Assembly (NCBI GenBank): GCA_019925795.1
Contig: CM034311.1
Coordinates: forward strand, 21,140,231-21,204,230
Reading direction: 5' to 3'
Length of the DNA stretch: 64,000 nt
Origin: Dendrobium chrysotoxum
Lineage: Eukaryota; Streptophyta; Magnoliopsida; Asparagales; Orchidaceae
Shown: piece after piece, positions 1-12,106 of the stretch
Numbering within the stretch: the stretch's first letter is position 1
Layout of the letters: the number at the start of each line of letters is the position of its first letter
Program-made: the position numbers and the translations under genes
Notes under the pieces: model-generated
What the model was told of the DNA's origin: nothing
The model's database searches: none
The model's input: only the letters and a program-made list of their open reading frames with translations

Positions 1-754
1 CAGGCCTAGTTGGAGGTAAAGGGTTGAGCACTACGACACTCCAAACGTACCTCAGCACGGTGGCGCTGCGAGTCGATCGCACTAAGCAGTTTTTCTTCCT
101 TCTTTTTCTTATTTCACTTGAAGAGTTGTGTCCTTTGGCATATTGAAAACATCTCTTTGTTTGTTCGGAGTGTAGAACACAGAGAAGTAAATAGAGATAA
201 GGAGAGAGTAAGAGAAATAGATCACATAATTTCTCCCAATTTCATAGTAAATTTTTTGGTGTGGAGTAACTCCCTGATTTTTTTTTCAATTTCTATTTTT
301 TCCATGTTAAATCCAAGTGTTCTTTTCGTTATGTTTCTTTTCTTGTTTGTTAGTTGCATGGATTTACTTCCCAACAATTGTCGTCTTATCAATCTAAATC
401 TGTTGAGCCTTTGATTTGGTTGTTCCGAATAAAATCAGACGTAGATCAATTCAATTTTTCTGAGCTGCATTGACGAGAGCGCATCACATCAAAATTCATA
501 TTTGATGAGAAAAATCTGACCACCGCAAAGATCATTCTTAGCAAGGAAGATAAATGATAATCTAAGGCTAACAAAATACAAAACGATGCCCACTCATAAG
601 CAAATTGATTAATGCTGTACGCGTCACCAAAAGTTGCCGTTGAAACCTAATCAGAACAGGTCAAAAGCATCTCTACCTGCAACTCCACCATACGTAGGCC
701 GCATCACCATTATTAAATAACAAATTCAAGCTTAGCAAACGTGATTAGATTTGT

Positions 755-814
<60 letters not shown>

Positions 815-1254
815 ATGGCCGGTTGGTCGGCCATACTTGAAATCTTTGCTTATGCGTTTGGTTTGGACGTCTTTGTCGTTTGGAAAAGATTATGGTTGTG
901 TAGCCACTGGCGTGCATGCCTTCGTTGAAAAGGTAGATCAATGTTTTTTAAACAAAGAAACGTCCTTGTCACTTATCAGTAAGTACTAGCGAGCTTTTTG
1001 GTTAAGAATTATATATGTACTTAATATGTATGAGAATGTTTCAAATATGAAATGCATGGCCTGAAATGAAGGAAGAAATTCAAACAAAACTGCCTACCCT
1101 TTTGTTTCTTTTTTATGATTTTTGATGAGAATGTTGAATATTTTCTTAGGCACCGTTTGGAATAGCTTTTTTGTTGTCTTCTAAAATGACTTTTCAGTTA
1201 TTATACCATAAACTCAGATTCAGGATCTTTAGCAGTACTGTAGTGACTTGAGAA
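1..1254. other. Unassigned AT-rich flank
   Basis: No gene can be supported here. A short open frame near 118-414 and another that runs through the GA repeat have no recognisable domain. The stretch at 1149-1200 begins with a CCGTTTGGAATAGC motif, like the terminus of CGTTTGG-type MITEs, but I found no matching inverted end. The last bases are the flank into which the LINE inserted. Confidence 0.5.
756..812. repeat. (GA)n microsatellite
   Basis: An uninterrupted run of about 28 GA dinucleotides. It creates a spurious Arg/Glu-rich open frame on the plus strand. Plant GA/CT tracts are often found near promoters, but nothing else here marks a promoter. Confidence 0.97.
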
Positions 1255-1269
1255 TTTTCGAATGATTTT
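1255..1269. repeat. LINE target-site duplication, left copy
   Basis: The 15 bases TTTTCGAATGATTTT recur exactly at 8152-8166. The left copy runs straight into a poly-T tract (1266-1276), which is the poly-A tail of the LINE seen from the plus strand. This pairing fixes both ends of the insertion. Confidence 0.93.
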
Positions 1270-2442
1270 TTTTTTTGAAAAGCCCGACGGTGGGGCCCTA
1301 CGTGTTAATAATGAAAAGGTTACACAGTCCTTAAAAGGATCCTCCAGCTCGAAGCTACTGCTCAAAAGAGCTACAAAATCAAACAAAATAAAACCTAAGA
1401 GCTAGAGGTTCCTTATACTAACATTTACAAAAATACCTAATAACATTCTAGGGCTGCAAGGAGACAGCACCCAAAAAAGGAAGACATAAAGATCATCATT
1501 CAGCACATTCTTCCAAATCCAAAAAAGAGACCGCCAACAGCAAAAAACCTGAGTAGACTGCAACCATCCAAACACAGGAGCAAAAAGAATCAAATACTGG
1601 TTCCAGAAACACTCACCAGTGGCAGTATAGTTGAAGATTTTTCTACAAAAATTGAGAAATCCAGGAAGATTCCTAATCATCTGCACACAAAATATTCTCC
1701 AAGACAACCAGGTTAAAATACAATAAGTATGGAAACAGAAATACCATAAGTTAGAATTTCTACTACCTTTGGGATTTAAGAAATCAAAGACCAAGAATTT
1801 ATAGAAACCTAACTCACATTGATAGCATAGAGCAGCACCCAAAGTAAACGAAACATACTTAAAACTGAAGATAAACGTATTACCCTCCACAGCAAGAACC
1901 AACCACATAGCCAAAAGGAAATTGGAAATTTCCAAACCCTCCCACATATTAACCATATGAACTGGGAAAAACCCCACGGCATAACAGTCACCAATAAACC
2001 AAACGAACAAATTATCAGCCATAAAATATTCCACACCCAGAAGAAGCATAAATCGATCCAGAAAAAACCCCTCACAACCGCCAAAACCAGCTATAACCAA
2101 TAGGCTAGGAAACACCATAACCAAAAAAACCATAAAGACAAAAAATCACCAGGCCATGAAAAACCAACCAGAGCCCCAGAAAACCAACCAGCAAGAAACA
2201 TAAACTCAAATAAAACATTAACACCCGGAAGAAAGCTTGTCATAAGCATAATGAACCTTCTGGCAAGCAGGAAATCCCATACAGGAATTCCAATAACACC
2301 ACACATGCGCAAAAAGCCACTAGCAGTAAGAAAATTAGAAACCATAATCAGCATAGCCATCCAGCCAACAACAAACACCATACTCCAATCCAAATCACCC
2401 TCCAGCAGAAGATATAACCAACAACAGAACAACCGAAATAAA
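1270..2442 (-). other. LINE 3' untranslated region
   Basis: The stretch between the ORF2 stop and the A-tail is about 1.17 kb. It is depleted of C on the sense (minus) strand, so several frames stay open, including one of 243 codons (2133-1402). That frame encodes only a Phe/Leu/Trp/Cys-rich, membrane-like sequence with no domain I recognise. I treat it as compositional rather than coding. Confidence 0.7.
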
Positions 2443-5400
2443 TCACAACTTCCTGATATAAGGCATCCCACATTTATCCAACTTAACCAAACCAGTAAGT
2501 TGGTGCGGCAAATTGGATTCATTAAATTCTTGTAACACATTATTATTACAACCCCACTTGGCTAGCCAATCAGCACAAGCATTCCCCTCACGGAAAATGT
2601 GAGCAATAGTAAAGGTAAAATTAGCAAGGGACTGCTTAATGGAGCGAATAGTATAAAAATCAGCAGGGCTACCAGGATTTCCATTCAGAACAATATGAAT
2701 AAGCATCATAGCATCAACTTCAATTGCCACATGATGAAAACCCAATTTAAGACAAAGATTTAAACCATAATTCAAACCCATCAGCTCAGCAGAAATAACA
2801 GAGCAGTAAGAAAGAGAAGCAGCATAAGCCAGAATAACATTACCATTGCTATTACGAAGCATACCTCCCATACTAGCCTTATTTTTACTCACAGAGCCAT
2901 CCGAATTAAGCTTAATAAAAGGTTGTGAAGGTCTAAAACATCTCACAGTACGGTCACCTCTTTCCACATAATCCTCCACCAGAGAAATACCAAGAGCAGA
3001 AGCTAATTGGTGGGCATGTTTAAAATTTTTAATAGAAATGAGATTGGTCGACTGGAATTGTAAAATTCTATTTCTAATATTGAAAATGATTTGATTAGCA
3101 TCCATACTAATCTCATTATGCTTAGAATCATTCCTAGCCTTCCAAATAAACCACAAAATGAGAATGGGCAGTAAGTTATAAATATGGCCTTTAGTGGTAG
3201 TAAACCAATGCTTGAGCATGGAAGCAACATTACCGTTGAAATTGAAACAACTTTTATCAGTCAAGTTGATAAAATGGCACCACACTTTTTGGGCAATATT
3301 ACTAGTAAAAAAAACATGAGTAATATTCTCAATGTTAAAACAACATTGGCATTTAGAAGGAAAAAGGAAACCTTTTTTCTTAAGTAATTCATCAACAGGA
3401 AGATACCCCTTAAGACATCTCCAAGCTAAAATAGAGTAGGATAAAGTAATATTATTATACCAAATAGACGCAAAAATTTGATTAATATCCCTTATCATTC
3501 TAGTAGCATTCCAAATATTCTTCAAATTAAAGTTACCAGAGGAAGAAATATTAAGGAGAATTTTATCGTTACAATCAAGCTGTAAAGGAATATTCAAAAT
3601 AATAGCAATCAAATCTTGAGGAATAGTCTCTACTAACTTACTCACATTCCACTAACCATTACGAATGAAATTATAAACTTTGCAGTTATCAATAGAGTGA
3701 GTATTCAAGTAATTATCTATAGAACAGGAACCCAACCAATTATCTTGCCAGAAAAAAACTTTTCCTTCTCCCAGACCCCATTGAATAAATTGTTCAGCTT
3801 CCCACTTACTTTTGCACAGTCTTTTCCAAACAAAAGAATCAGAAGATTTAGCATAGCAAACCAAAGGATGAAGATCTTTGCAATACTTAGTATTCATAAA
3901 CTTAGCCCATAAGCTGTTATTAGTACGAAAAGAAAACCATAATTTATGAGAAAAAGCATGAGAAGTATCCATAATATTCTTGCAACCTAAACCCCCTTCC
4001 TTGTAAACCCCACATGCTTTATTCCAGGATGCCTATTTAATAGAAGACTGATTGAAATTAGAACCCCAAAAGAATTTATTAATCATACGATCTAATCTCA
4101 AACAAATAGTAGCATTAGGTTGCAAAGTGTGTAAAATATAAATAGGAATAGAATTAAGTACACTTTTAATCAAGACCAGCCTACCACCAAAAGAAAGTAA
4201 TTTAGAAGACCAATTTAGAAGTTTTTTTTTGGAGCATAGTAAATATACTGTCAAACAAATGAATCCTTTTTCTTCCCTTAAAAAGAGGAGTACCTAAATA
4301 TTATATAGGAAGCAAAGTAGAGTTAAAACCACAAATTCTTTTAATACACTCTAATCTATTTTGTTTCACCGACTTACCAGATAAGAAATAACTCTTATCC
4401 TTGTTAATGGACAAACCACTAATATCCTGAAAATGATCTAGAAAAACCATAACTTTTTTAACATTACGAATGGAAGAATTAGAGAAAACTATAAAGTCAT
4501 CAGCAAAACTAAGATGAGTTATAGGAAAGCCACCAATAGAATGAAAATACAGAGAAGGATATCTAGCATAAAGTTCTTCAAGGCCTCTAGAAAGATATTC
4601 CACAGCTATAATAAAAAGAGCAGGCGACAAGGGATCTCCTTGTCTAAGACCATGAGAGGAATTAAAAAAACCATGCTTTCTACCATTTATCATAACAGAA
4701 AAAAAAATAGTTTTCTATACTATTTTTAATAAGCATAGTAAAAGATTGATTGAAACCAAAAAGAGACATCACCTTATAAAGAAAATCCCAATTCAAATTA
4801 TCATAAGCTTTAGAAATATCTAATTTAAAAATGATGTTGCCACCAGAAACTCTAGCGTTGATATCATGAACAATCTCTTGAGCAAGAAGAATATTATCAA
4901 AAATGCTTCTACCTTTAACAAAACCGGTTTGATTGATAGAAATAATTCTAGGGAGAATCTTCATCAATCTAGAGGCAATGATTTTAGAAACAAGTTTATT
5001 AAGAAAAGTACAAAGACTAATAGGTCTAAAATCATTCCAATTAATGATAGCTTCCTTCTTAGGAATTAATACAATATTAGTAGAAGAGAAAATTTTAGGA
5101 TAAGAATTTCCCTTAAAAAAATCATGAACAGCCTCCACCACATCAGCCTTAATAATATCCCAGGCAGTAATAAAGAATTTTGTAGTAAAACCATCCGGAC
5201 CAGCAATAGACTCCCCATTCATGTTCTTAACATTAACCCAGATCTCCTCCTTAGAAGGTATTTGAGTAAGGAAAAGATTATCTTCCTCATCAAGAACCCG
5301 AGGTATCACATAGGGATTATCAATAGGAGCAATACAGCTATCTTTATTAAAAACCTCTCTAAAATGATCCACCCCAGAATTAATAATCTTATCCTCAGTG

Positions 5401-6548
5401 TCATAGACACATCCATCTTTATTAACAATTTTATGTATATGACTCCTCATTCTATTTTTGTTAGCCAAAGTATGAAATAACTTAGTATTTCTATCCCCTT
5501 CCAAGATTAATTTAGTAAAAGCCTTTTGTTTCCAGTAAATTTTCTCCTGATGTTGCAATTGAAAAAGAGTATTTTTAGCATTATCCAGAAAAGACATATT
5601 AGCACTAGTGGGATTATCCAAGAAATTCTTTTCTAAACCTAACACATTGTTTTCAGCCTCCCTAATGTTCGAGAACACATTCTTAAACACCTTTTTATTC
5701 CACCAATTCAGAACCTGTTTTAATCTACTAAGCTTAGCCCAAAGACGATCCATACCTTTGATACTATTGTCAGGATATATGATGGCGTTCCAATTGTTAC
5801 TAACCACATCCATAAAATCTTTATGGGTTAACCACATATTTTGGAATCTAAAAGCATTAGGATAATTATAATTAGTAATACATAAATTAATAAGTAAAGG
5901 GGCATGATCAGACAAGGTTCTACGTAAATGCTGCACATGAGTCATGGGGAAATTCCTGATCCAATCATTATTAAAGAGCATCCTATCCAATCTTTGCCAA
6001 ATGTTGGTTCTACTCCAAGTAAAAGCACCACCAGTAAAACCAATGTCATGTAAATTACAATCAGATATCATAAAATTAAAATCTTCCATAGCACCATTAT
6101 TAGGAGGATTACCTCCCACTCTTTCATTAACATTAGAAACAATATTAAAATCACCCCCAACACACCAAGGGCCGTTAGAATTCATAGCAAAATCGGATAA
6201 AAGCTCCCAAAGAGGGAGCCTACCCAATCTAGTAGTAGCAGCATAGACAAAAGAAGCATTGAATTTAAAATTGAAATAAGATATTTGCATATGAACAACT
6301 TGAGCAAAATCAGAAATAATATTTATGTTGAAATAACTCTTCCACATAATCCAAATTTTATTAGAAATATTGGTAAACTTCATATCAAAACCCAAAATAG
6401 AAGCAGTAGAATCAGGTTTATCAGAAGAGATAAAAGGTTCCAGCAAGACTAACAACTGAATATTGTGAATACGACAAATGTTTCTAACTCTAATTCTAGA
6501 CTCCTTTCCCCCAATACCCATCACATTCCAAACAAGGGCTTTAATCAT
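2443..6548 (-). pseudogene. LINE ORF2: endonuclease / reverse transcriptase / RNase H, frameshifted
   Basis: ORF2 encodes the machinery for target-primed reverse transcription. The likely start is the ATG at 6548, which overlaps the ORF1 stop. Domains in order: an APE-type endonuclease with WNVMGIGG, LLEPF, GGDFNIV, RLDR and LSDHAPL motifs (about residues 5-240); reverse transcriptase with FRPISL, GFVKGRSIFDNILL, LDISKAYD and, after a frameshift, the catalytic FADD box (near 4500); a zf-RVT region (CQCCFNIENITHVF, near 3330); and an RNase H with D (LNSDGS), E (SAELMGL), D (VEVDAMM) and a final D (ACADWLA). Frame breaks lie near 4690 (an A-tract), 4300, 4030 and 3650. The key catalytic residues all survive, so decay is mostly indels and stops. 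Confidence 0.93.
6541..6548 (-). promoter_or_regulatory. ORF1 stop / ORF2 start overlap (ATGATTAA)
   Basis: On the minus strand the sequence ATGATTAA contains the ORF2 start codon (6548-6546) and the ORF1 stop codon TAA (6543-6541), in different frames. Such a tight overlap suggests ORF2 was translated by termination-reinitiation on a bicistronic RNA. The geometry is seen directly; the mechanism is inference. Confidence 0.65.
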
Positions 6549-7973
6549 TAGAACTTTTGGCAATAGTTTGAGCCCTAGTAGAACGAGGTGTATCGGGTAA
6601 AGGGGCTTTACCATGTTTCTTTTTCTTCTTAACCACCTTAAAGGCTCCTTCTTCCTCAATAGTTTTGGTACCATTATCAAAGATATCAGAAGAAGATGTA
6701 GGATCCACATTATCTAGATAAATAAGATTAGCAGTAGAGGTAGATCCTGAAATGTTATTAGGAAAGAATTCACCTTCCTCCAAAACAATATCACTAACAT
6801 TACTTTTCTCATTAACTAAAAGTTGAGAACTATCATCATTATGAAGCATAGAATCAATAGAAACAAATAATTTAGGAAGCTTATCACTTTTCTCAAGATT
6901 TAACTCAATATTCTCACAAGACTTATCATTTAAAGTAATTTTTTCAGGAAATAAAACAGAGATATCTTCAGGATTATCTAGTTTATCCGAATCAACATCC
7001 AATTCATTACTAACATACTCAATCTTATTGTTAATATCCACAACCTGCTCCAAAGGAGACCGCTGAGAAATAGTCTCATTTAAAGCATTGGGAACTTCAT
7101 TTCCTGCAACCTTCTCATGAACTATAGTTTGAGCCATAAAATCACCAGCAGGGTTAGTATTTTTCTTTAAATTAGGGTGAAGTTTAAAATATTCAGAGAT
7201 AGCATGCCCATGTGTCTTACAATGACTACAAAAATCAGGGACCTTTTTCAAATTCAACCTTTTGTAAGTAACCAAAAGCTTTAGAACCTACCCAAACCTC
7301 CTTAGCATGCTTTTTAGTGATGTCAACTTCGACTAAAACCCTAGTCATAGACGGACGGGTTCTAGAGGCAGTTGCCTGATCCGTTTGTAAGGGGCGACCG
7401 AAAATAGATCCAAGAGCGTGTAAAATTTTAGTATTAAAAAAGTGTAGTCTAAGATTAGGAAACGAAATCCAGATAGGAACGATCAGGGATTCTTCCCTGA
7501 CGTCGAAGAAAGGGGTCCATTTCAATATGCGCATTTGACAGTTCAAAATGAAATAAGATCGACGAGCAAAAATACGACTGTAATTTAAATTGTTCGAGAG
7601 CTGGATAGCAACATGTTTAGGGTCCAGCAGTCCAACCGAGTAAAAACCCGACAATTTTAAACCACCGAAGAAAGCACGAATAGAATCAAGATTAGGTCTA
7701 CGAATCAAATTTTCCAACTAAGGTAAATTGAAACAGAGTAGCAAGTTGGATCACTTCTTCATCAGAAAGTAAAATAGCCGGAACTCCATTAAAAGTCGAA
7801 TGCGTTAAGGAAGGAAGGGCATCACCATTAACAGAACCAGATAGCACATCCTTGAAAGAACGTGATTGAGGAGGAGAAGGACCGCTCGAGTCCAAGTTGA
7901 AGAGACCCCTTTTTGGATCTTGCTGATGGGTTGTAACATTTCCCCAAGGCGTCGAGGACGAAGCCCCCGCCAT
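6541..7973 (-). pseudogene. LINE ORF1: DUF4283-type RNA-binding protein, frameshifted
   Basis: ORF1 of plant L1 elements encodes the nucleic-acid-binding chaperone of the retrotransposition particle. The start MAGASSSTPWG at 7973 follows a short 5' UTR. The N-terminal half matches the plant DUF4283 pattern (LVGKF, GLLDPKHVAIQL, LKWTPFFD, WISFPNLRLHFF). It is followed by a CCHC-like knuckle, CSHCKTHGHAISEY, in which the last cysteine is replaced by tyrosine. The C-terminal third is acidic, then carries a lysine cluster (VVKKKKKHGK) that resembles a nuclear localisation signal. Two indels break it, near 7710 and near 7245 (an A-tract just before the knuckle). Confidence 0.88.
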
Positions 7974-8151
7974 TTCACGGAGCCCAAGCAGGGCAAGGAC
8001 GAAACTCGAACGTCAGAACTAATCAAGCAGAGAAAAACACCAGTAGATCGGAAGAATAAGTCACCGATCGCAGGAAAAGGAAGGAAACCCTAAAATCGCA
8101 CGAGGCGGCGTTTAGGGCAGGTCTGGTGAAGCAAGTTGATCATCAATCGAT
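7974..8151 (-). other. LINE 5' untranslated region
   Basis: About 180 bases, GC-richer than the surroundings, between the right target duplication and the ORF1 ATG. Plant LINE promoters are internal and would lie here. No specific promoter element can be named. Confidence 0.6.
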
Positions 8152-8166
8152 TTTTCGAATGATTTT
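8152..8166. repeat. LINE target-site duplication, right copy
   Basis: Exact partner of 1255-1269. It marks the 5' end of the LINE and shows that this end is not truncated relative to the insertion site. Confidence 0.93.
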
Positions 8167-9219
8167 CTTTTTGTAGTAAGACCTAATGTTATAAGTTTGT
8201 TACTACAAAGTAAAACCAATAAATAAGGATATCCAACTTGCAAAATATCTTTCCTATAGTTAGAACAAAACTAAAATGCAAACACCTTAATGTTTTAATG
8301 AATTTGTAGAAATTTATTTTGGTTCTATTTAAATTTTTTTAGTACCCAATAATGAATCATTAGCAATTGATTTAAGATTTTTCCATTAATCTATTGCTAA
8401 GGTGATCCTAAGAAAAAATTTGGATACAAAATTCAAACTAAATCATATTAATCAAATCAATAAACTAATTAATAATTTAATATGTAATATAATACTTGTT
8501 AACAAAGTCTCTTGCACCAAGTAATTTATGCCATGGTAAAAGTTGCTTTCAACCAAAATCTAAGATAATTAAGAATAAAAAAGGGTAAATTATGAGAGTG
8601 TTTATGTAATAACCTGATTGTTGAAAATGAATTAAAAACAAAAATTTGAATTTTTGTTTGAACTGGAGTATTGCCGCACTGGAAGTTGCCGCCGCAGCAT
8701 TGACACCTTTGCTCAACAGTAATTCTGGATTCAGCATGCAGCGCTAGGTACGTGGTGGCACTGCGACGCTATGCACTAATATGTATTCCACTCACTCGCC
8801 TCCCCCCCACCACCAGTGCCCGCTTGCTGTGGATGGAAGAAGAGAAGGGGGAGGAAAGGATGAGAGAGAAAAGAAAAAATTCACATTTTGGCCGCCCATC
8901 CATTTTGCTACTTTTATGAAAATCGCTCAGATCATGATAGGTGAATGTTATCTTATCTTTGTTTTCAAATATTTCTATTTCGATTGTTTGACTTCTTCTA
9001 AATTGATTTTATTGCATTTTCTCCGGATTTAGTGAACTTTTACCGCGTAACTTTTTATTTATTGCAGTACAGATTATTCTGGACATTTTCATTAGTTGAT
9101 TGTGTCATTTCATTGGGTAAAATAAAAGTTATTGTGTTTTGTACAATTTGCACAAAATAGAATTTTTGGCATTTTTAATATAAGCATACTTGTATACAAG
9201 CATTGCGAATGAATATGAC
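8167..9219. other. AT-rich intergenic stretch
   Basis: No coding or RNA gene is supported. There is a short purine/pyrimidine-skewed segment near 8800-8880. Nothing else was recognised. Confidence 0.5.
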
Positions 9220-10960
9220 AATATGATTGGGTAATAGTTGGTTGTTATTACTGTTATAAGTCTATGATAATAGTATGTGTGAGGACAAGTAAACACTGGT
9301 TTTACTGATGTTGGCTAAAGACTAGCTTACGAGTATCAGCCGATGGGCTTTCCTTCAAATACCGTGGTTTGATGTTATTTTCTACTGATTCACATGATTT
9401 ATTGATTGGGAGTTATAAGGAGTTTTTACTATGCCGACAAACAAGGAGTGACAACTTTGTTTACTGAGCCAATAGTTACTTATTACCGACTACTGGAAAT
9501 ACATCGCGCAAGATAGAACTCCTTACTTGTTTACTGTGATTACTTGAATGCATAATATTGCACTATTATTAATGTAATGTTTTAGTAGTGCAAATCGAGT
9601 CAACCCACCTTGCGAGCCAGCTTGGGATCGACTCATTAACGGGCTCGACGAGTCGAGATTATCGATCTTGAGTTTGAACAACCCTCCACTCGACTTGATT
9701 ACTCATCGAGTGGCTCGCAAAACTAAACGTTGGGATCATGGAGGCGGAACTGGATCACAGGCGGAGGGATCGCGATCAGACGCTGAACTGAACTGGATCA
9801 CAGTCAAACGCGGGAAGATGATTCGCACAATCGTACGTGGGGGGCAGTGGGAATGGATCTTGGGCGGGCGGGAAAATGAAACCGCAAGCTGGGCGGAAGG
9901 TGGGAAGCCTGGAAGGCGGGCGGGTAAAAGAAACAGCGGACGGGAAAAGGATGCGGGACGCAGGATCAGAGGTCGAACTCGAAGAGCTAGTATTCCCCTG
10001 GAGAATCGAGCTTGAGCTCGACTCTCGTTCGAGCTCGATATTTGGCTCGTGAGTCAAGCTCGAACAAGGCCGGACTCGAGCTCGACTCGACTCATTTGCA
10101 CGCCTAAACTATTTTACTGTTTGATTACTATTATTATTAATGTAGTGTTTTATTATTACTGACACTAGTTTTATGGACACTATTGCTACTAATATTAATA
10201 CTGTTAATGATGATACTCATTTTATTATTGATACTACTACTGATTCATTATTACAATTCCTATGATTAATTTACTGTTTTCTGATTTATTGTTATCGAGC
10301 ACATGATTCTTATACTGAGCATGCAATACTGGTCATGTGATACTAAGAATGTGATATATTATATTGATTGGATACTGAAATAGAATGATTGAACCTCATA
10401 TGTATATTGATTTGATTGTACTGCATTGGTATAGATTCTGATAGTTTTCATAAATGTTTCTAATTTATTGAATTATACATTGCTATGATGTATGCTTTGG
10501 GAAGGATTATTTACTATTTATTTGATTTGATCTTTGTACTGATTTATTGATCTACTGATCTGCCGATTTACTAGTTTATTGGTTTACTGATTCTACTGTG
10601 TTACTGCACTGCACTGCTTTTCTGGCTACCGTACTGCACTCTTATGTATTTCACTGATTTTACTGCTACTGCATGTGATTTGCTATTTCTGCACAAATCT
10701 ACGATCATATTGACTATTATAACTATGAATTGACTGACGATATGCATACTGCTTCTTTATTGTGCTTTGACTTTAGTTGTCGTATTTAGTGACATGCTGA
10801 GCTTTTTAGCTCTTTATATATAATTTCAATGATTTCATGTCATGAGGGTAGAAGATCATAAGCGTGAGAATGATCAGTTAAAGGATCCTTCATGTTTTCT
10901 ATTATTTTGTTTAGTTCTGTTTAGTTATTCTTTTGTCATCAAGAGTAGATAGACTGTATG
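9220..10960 (+). repeat. Possible degenerate LTR of a chromovirus-like Ty3/gypsy element
   Basis: This stretch is rich in irregular TTACTGAT/ACTGATTTA motifs and ends with a GACATGCTGAGCTTTTTAGC segment (about 10791-10810). Text of this kind is familiar from LTRs of plant Tekay/Del chromoviruses. A second element (9583-10106) sits inside it. No clean TG...CA ends or target duplication were found, so the limits are approximate and the assignment is tentative. Confidence 0.35.
9583..10106. mobile_element. GC-rich non-autonomous element with inverted ends
   Basis: The left end TAGTAGTGCAAATCGAGTC and the reverse complement of the right end, TAGGCGTGCAAATGAGTCG, resemble each other. Subterminal DNA on both sides is full of GAGCTCGAGC/GGCTCGCGAG motifs. 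The same motif family occurs at 12107-12280. Such elements are common in plant genomes and are often classed with hAT transposons, but I could not find an 8-bp target duplication. Long open frames inside it on both strands are by-products of composition. Confidence 0.5.
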
Positions 10961-11496
10961 TTGTGATTATTTAATTCATGACTATTGTATATAATTTTTG
11001 GAGTATTAATATGTATGTATATTGATGTTTGGATAAATAACATCATCTAGACTACTAGTTTATATTAATGATAAAAGAAATTAGATAGATGTGATGGTCG
11101 TTGATTATAAAAGATAATAAGAATAATTCTTTCAAATTTAAATTATAGAGCATGACAATTTATGAGAAAGAATAATAAATAAACAAGAAAATAAATACAC
11201 ATGATTTACATAGTTCTAAAACTTTAAAAGTAAGGCTTAAAGTCTTTCTCAAAAGAAAAAGAACAAGCAGACTAAAATAATTGATCTTAACTGAAACGTG
11301 CAGGGGCTTGAGATGTATGACTTCTTAGTTTGAACATAATTTGAGCAAAATTAAAATCTTATATTGAGTTCCTATGGGCCAACTCAATCTTATTTCTAAT
11401 TATGCTGTTAAAATCTATTATGCACTTTTAAAACAATAAGGAAAAATAAAAGTTTACAATAATAGATAAAAATGTTAAGATCTTGACAATGGCATA

Positions 11497-11531
<35 letters not shown>

Positions 11532-11533
11532 TT
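11497..11533. repeat. Mirror AAT/ATT microsatellite
   Basis: A run of AAT units passes directly into a run of ATT units. The tract is therefore self-complementary and could fold as a perfect hairpin. Confidence 0.9.
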
Positions 11534-11745
11534 TGATAAGATAAACACTAGTTTAATGTGATTTTAAAATATATTAAAAAATATCAAAGCTCATGATACA
11601 ACTAATGAATCAAACGTTTGTGCAGTAGTAGCACTATTATGAAGAAATCAAATTTCTTAAAAGTTATTTTGCATATCATAAATATATATTTTTTTAAAGA
11701 GTTATATGGCAATTTTGTTATAGATACCGCACTCCAACACATTTA

Positions 11746-11864
11746 AGCTTCGTTTGGGACGACTTTTTATTGCTTCTTAAAACTGAGTTTTAGTAAAAAA
11801 AATTTAATTTTTGTACTAAAGCTCCATTTTAAGAAGCAATAAAAAAGCCATCCCAAACGAAACC
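11746..11864. mobile_element. Tourist-like (PIF/Harbinger) MITE, fold-back
   Basis: The element is about 119 bp and is almost entirely an inverted repeat. The left arm starts AGCTTCGTTTGGGACGAC, and the right arm read backwards starts GGTTTCGTTTGGGATGGC. Both arms continue through a matching TTTTTATTGCTTCTTAAAA segment. It is flanked by TTA at 11743-11745 and 11865-11867, the 3-bp duplication typical of PIF/Harbinger MITEs. It has no coding capacity. Confidence 0.85.
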
Positions 11865-12106
11865 TTAGTAAAATATAACTTTTCACTGCACAAGTTTTTA
11901 AAAAATAATAATCAAACAAAAATACAACAGCAATCTCAAATATAAAATAATAAAAAAGTCACTTATTCGCTGAAATCATATTATTATTATTTAAAGCGCC
12001 ACGGCCTTAAGCTCTATGTTATTTCTCCCAATAAATTTTGCAGCAGCGGGGTACTCGGGAGCACAATGCTAGAGAGCTCAAGTACACAATGTTGGGAAGC
12101 TCGGGT

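Larger units (their letters stand above)
1270..8151 (-). mobile_element. Full-length plant L1-type LINE retrotransposon (degenerate)
   Basis: A non-LTR retrotransposon of about 6.9 kb on the minus strand. It runs from a 5' UTR (about 7974-8151) through ORF1 (DUF4283-like plus zinc-knuckle-like segment) and ORF2 (endonuclease, reverse transcriptase, zf-RVT, RNase H) to a 1.2-kb 3' UTR and a short A-tail. A 15-bp target duplication and the A-tail show classical target-primed insertion of a full-length copy. Both ORFs carry several frameshifts, so this copy is dead. The architecture matches the RNase H-bearing plant L1 lineage. Confidence 0.95.

Noticed and set aside
118..414. A 98-codon open frame on the plus strand with a hydrophobic C-terminus
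   Set aside because: No ATG start, domain or supporting context is evident, and the composition follows the local T-rich text. I cannot support it as a gene.
741..989. Open frame of 82 codons with an Arg-Glu dipeptide run
   Set aside because: The run is simply the GA microsatellite in translation.
40..8775. Weak similarity between about 50-95 (GGTGGCGCTGCGAG) and about 8738-8775 (GGTGGCACTGCGACG), on either side of the LINE
   Set aside because: Too short and imperfect to claim a repeat boundary, and the LINE ends are already fixed by a 15-bp duplication elsewhere.
9668..10057. Overlapping open frames on both strands near 9668-10057
   Set aside because: They overlap each other in a GC-rich non-autonomous element and show no domain. 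Open frames on both strands reflect lack of AT-rich stop codons.
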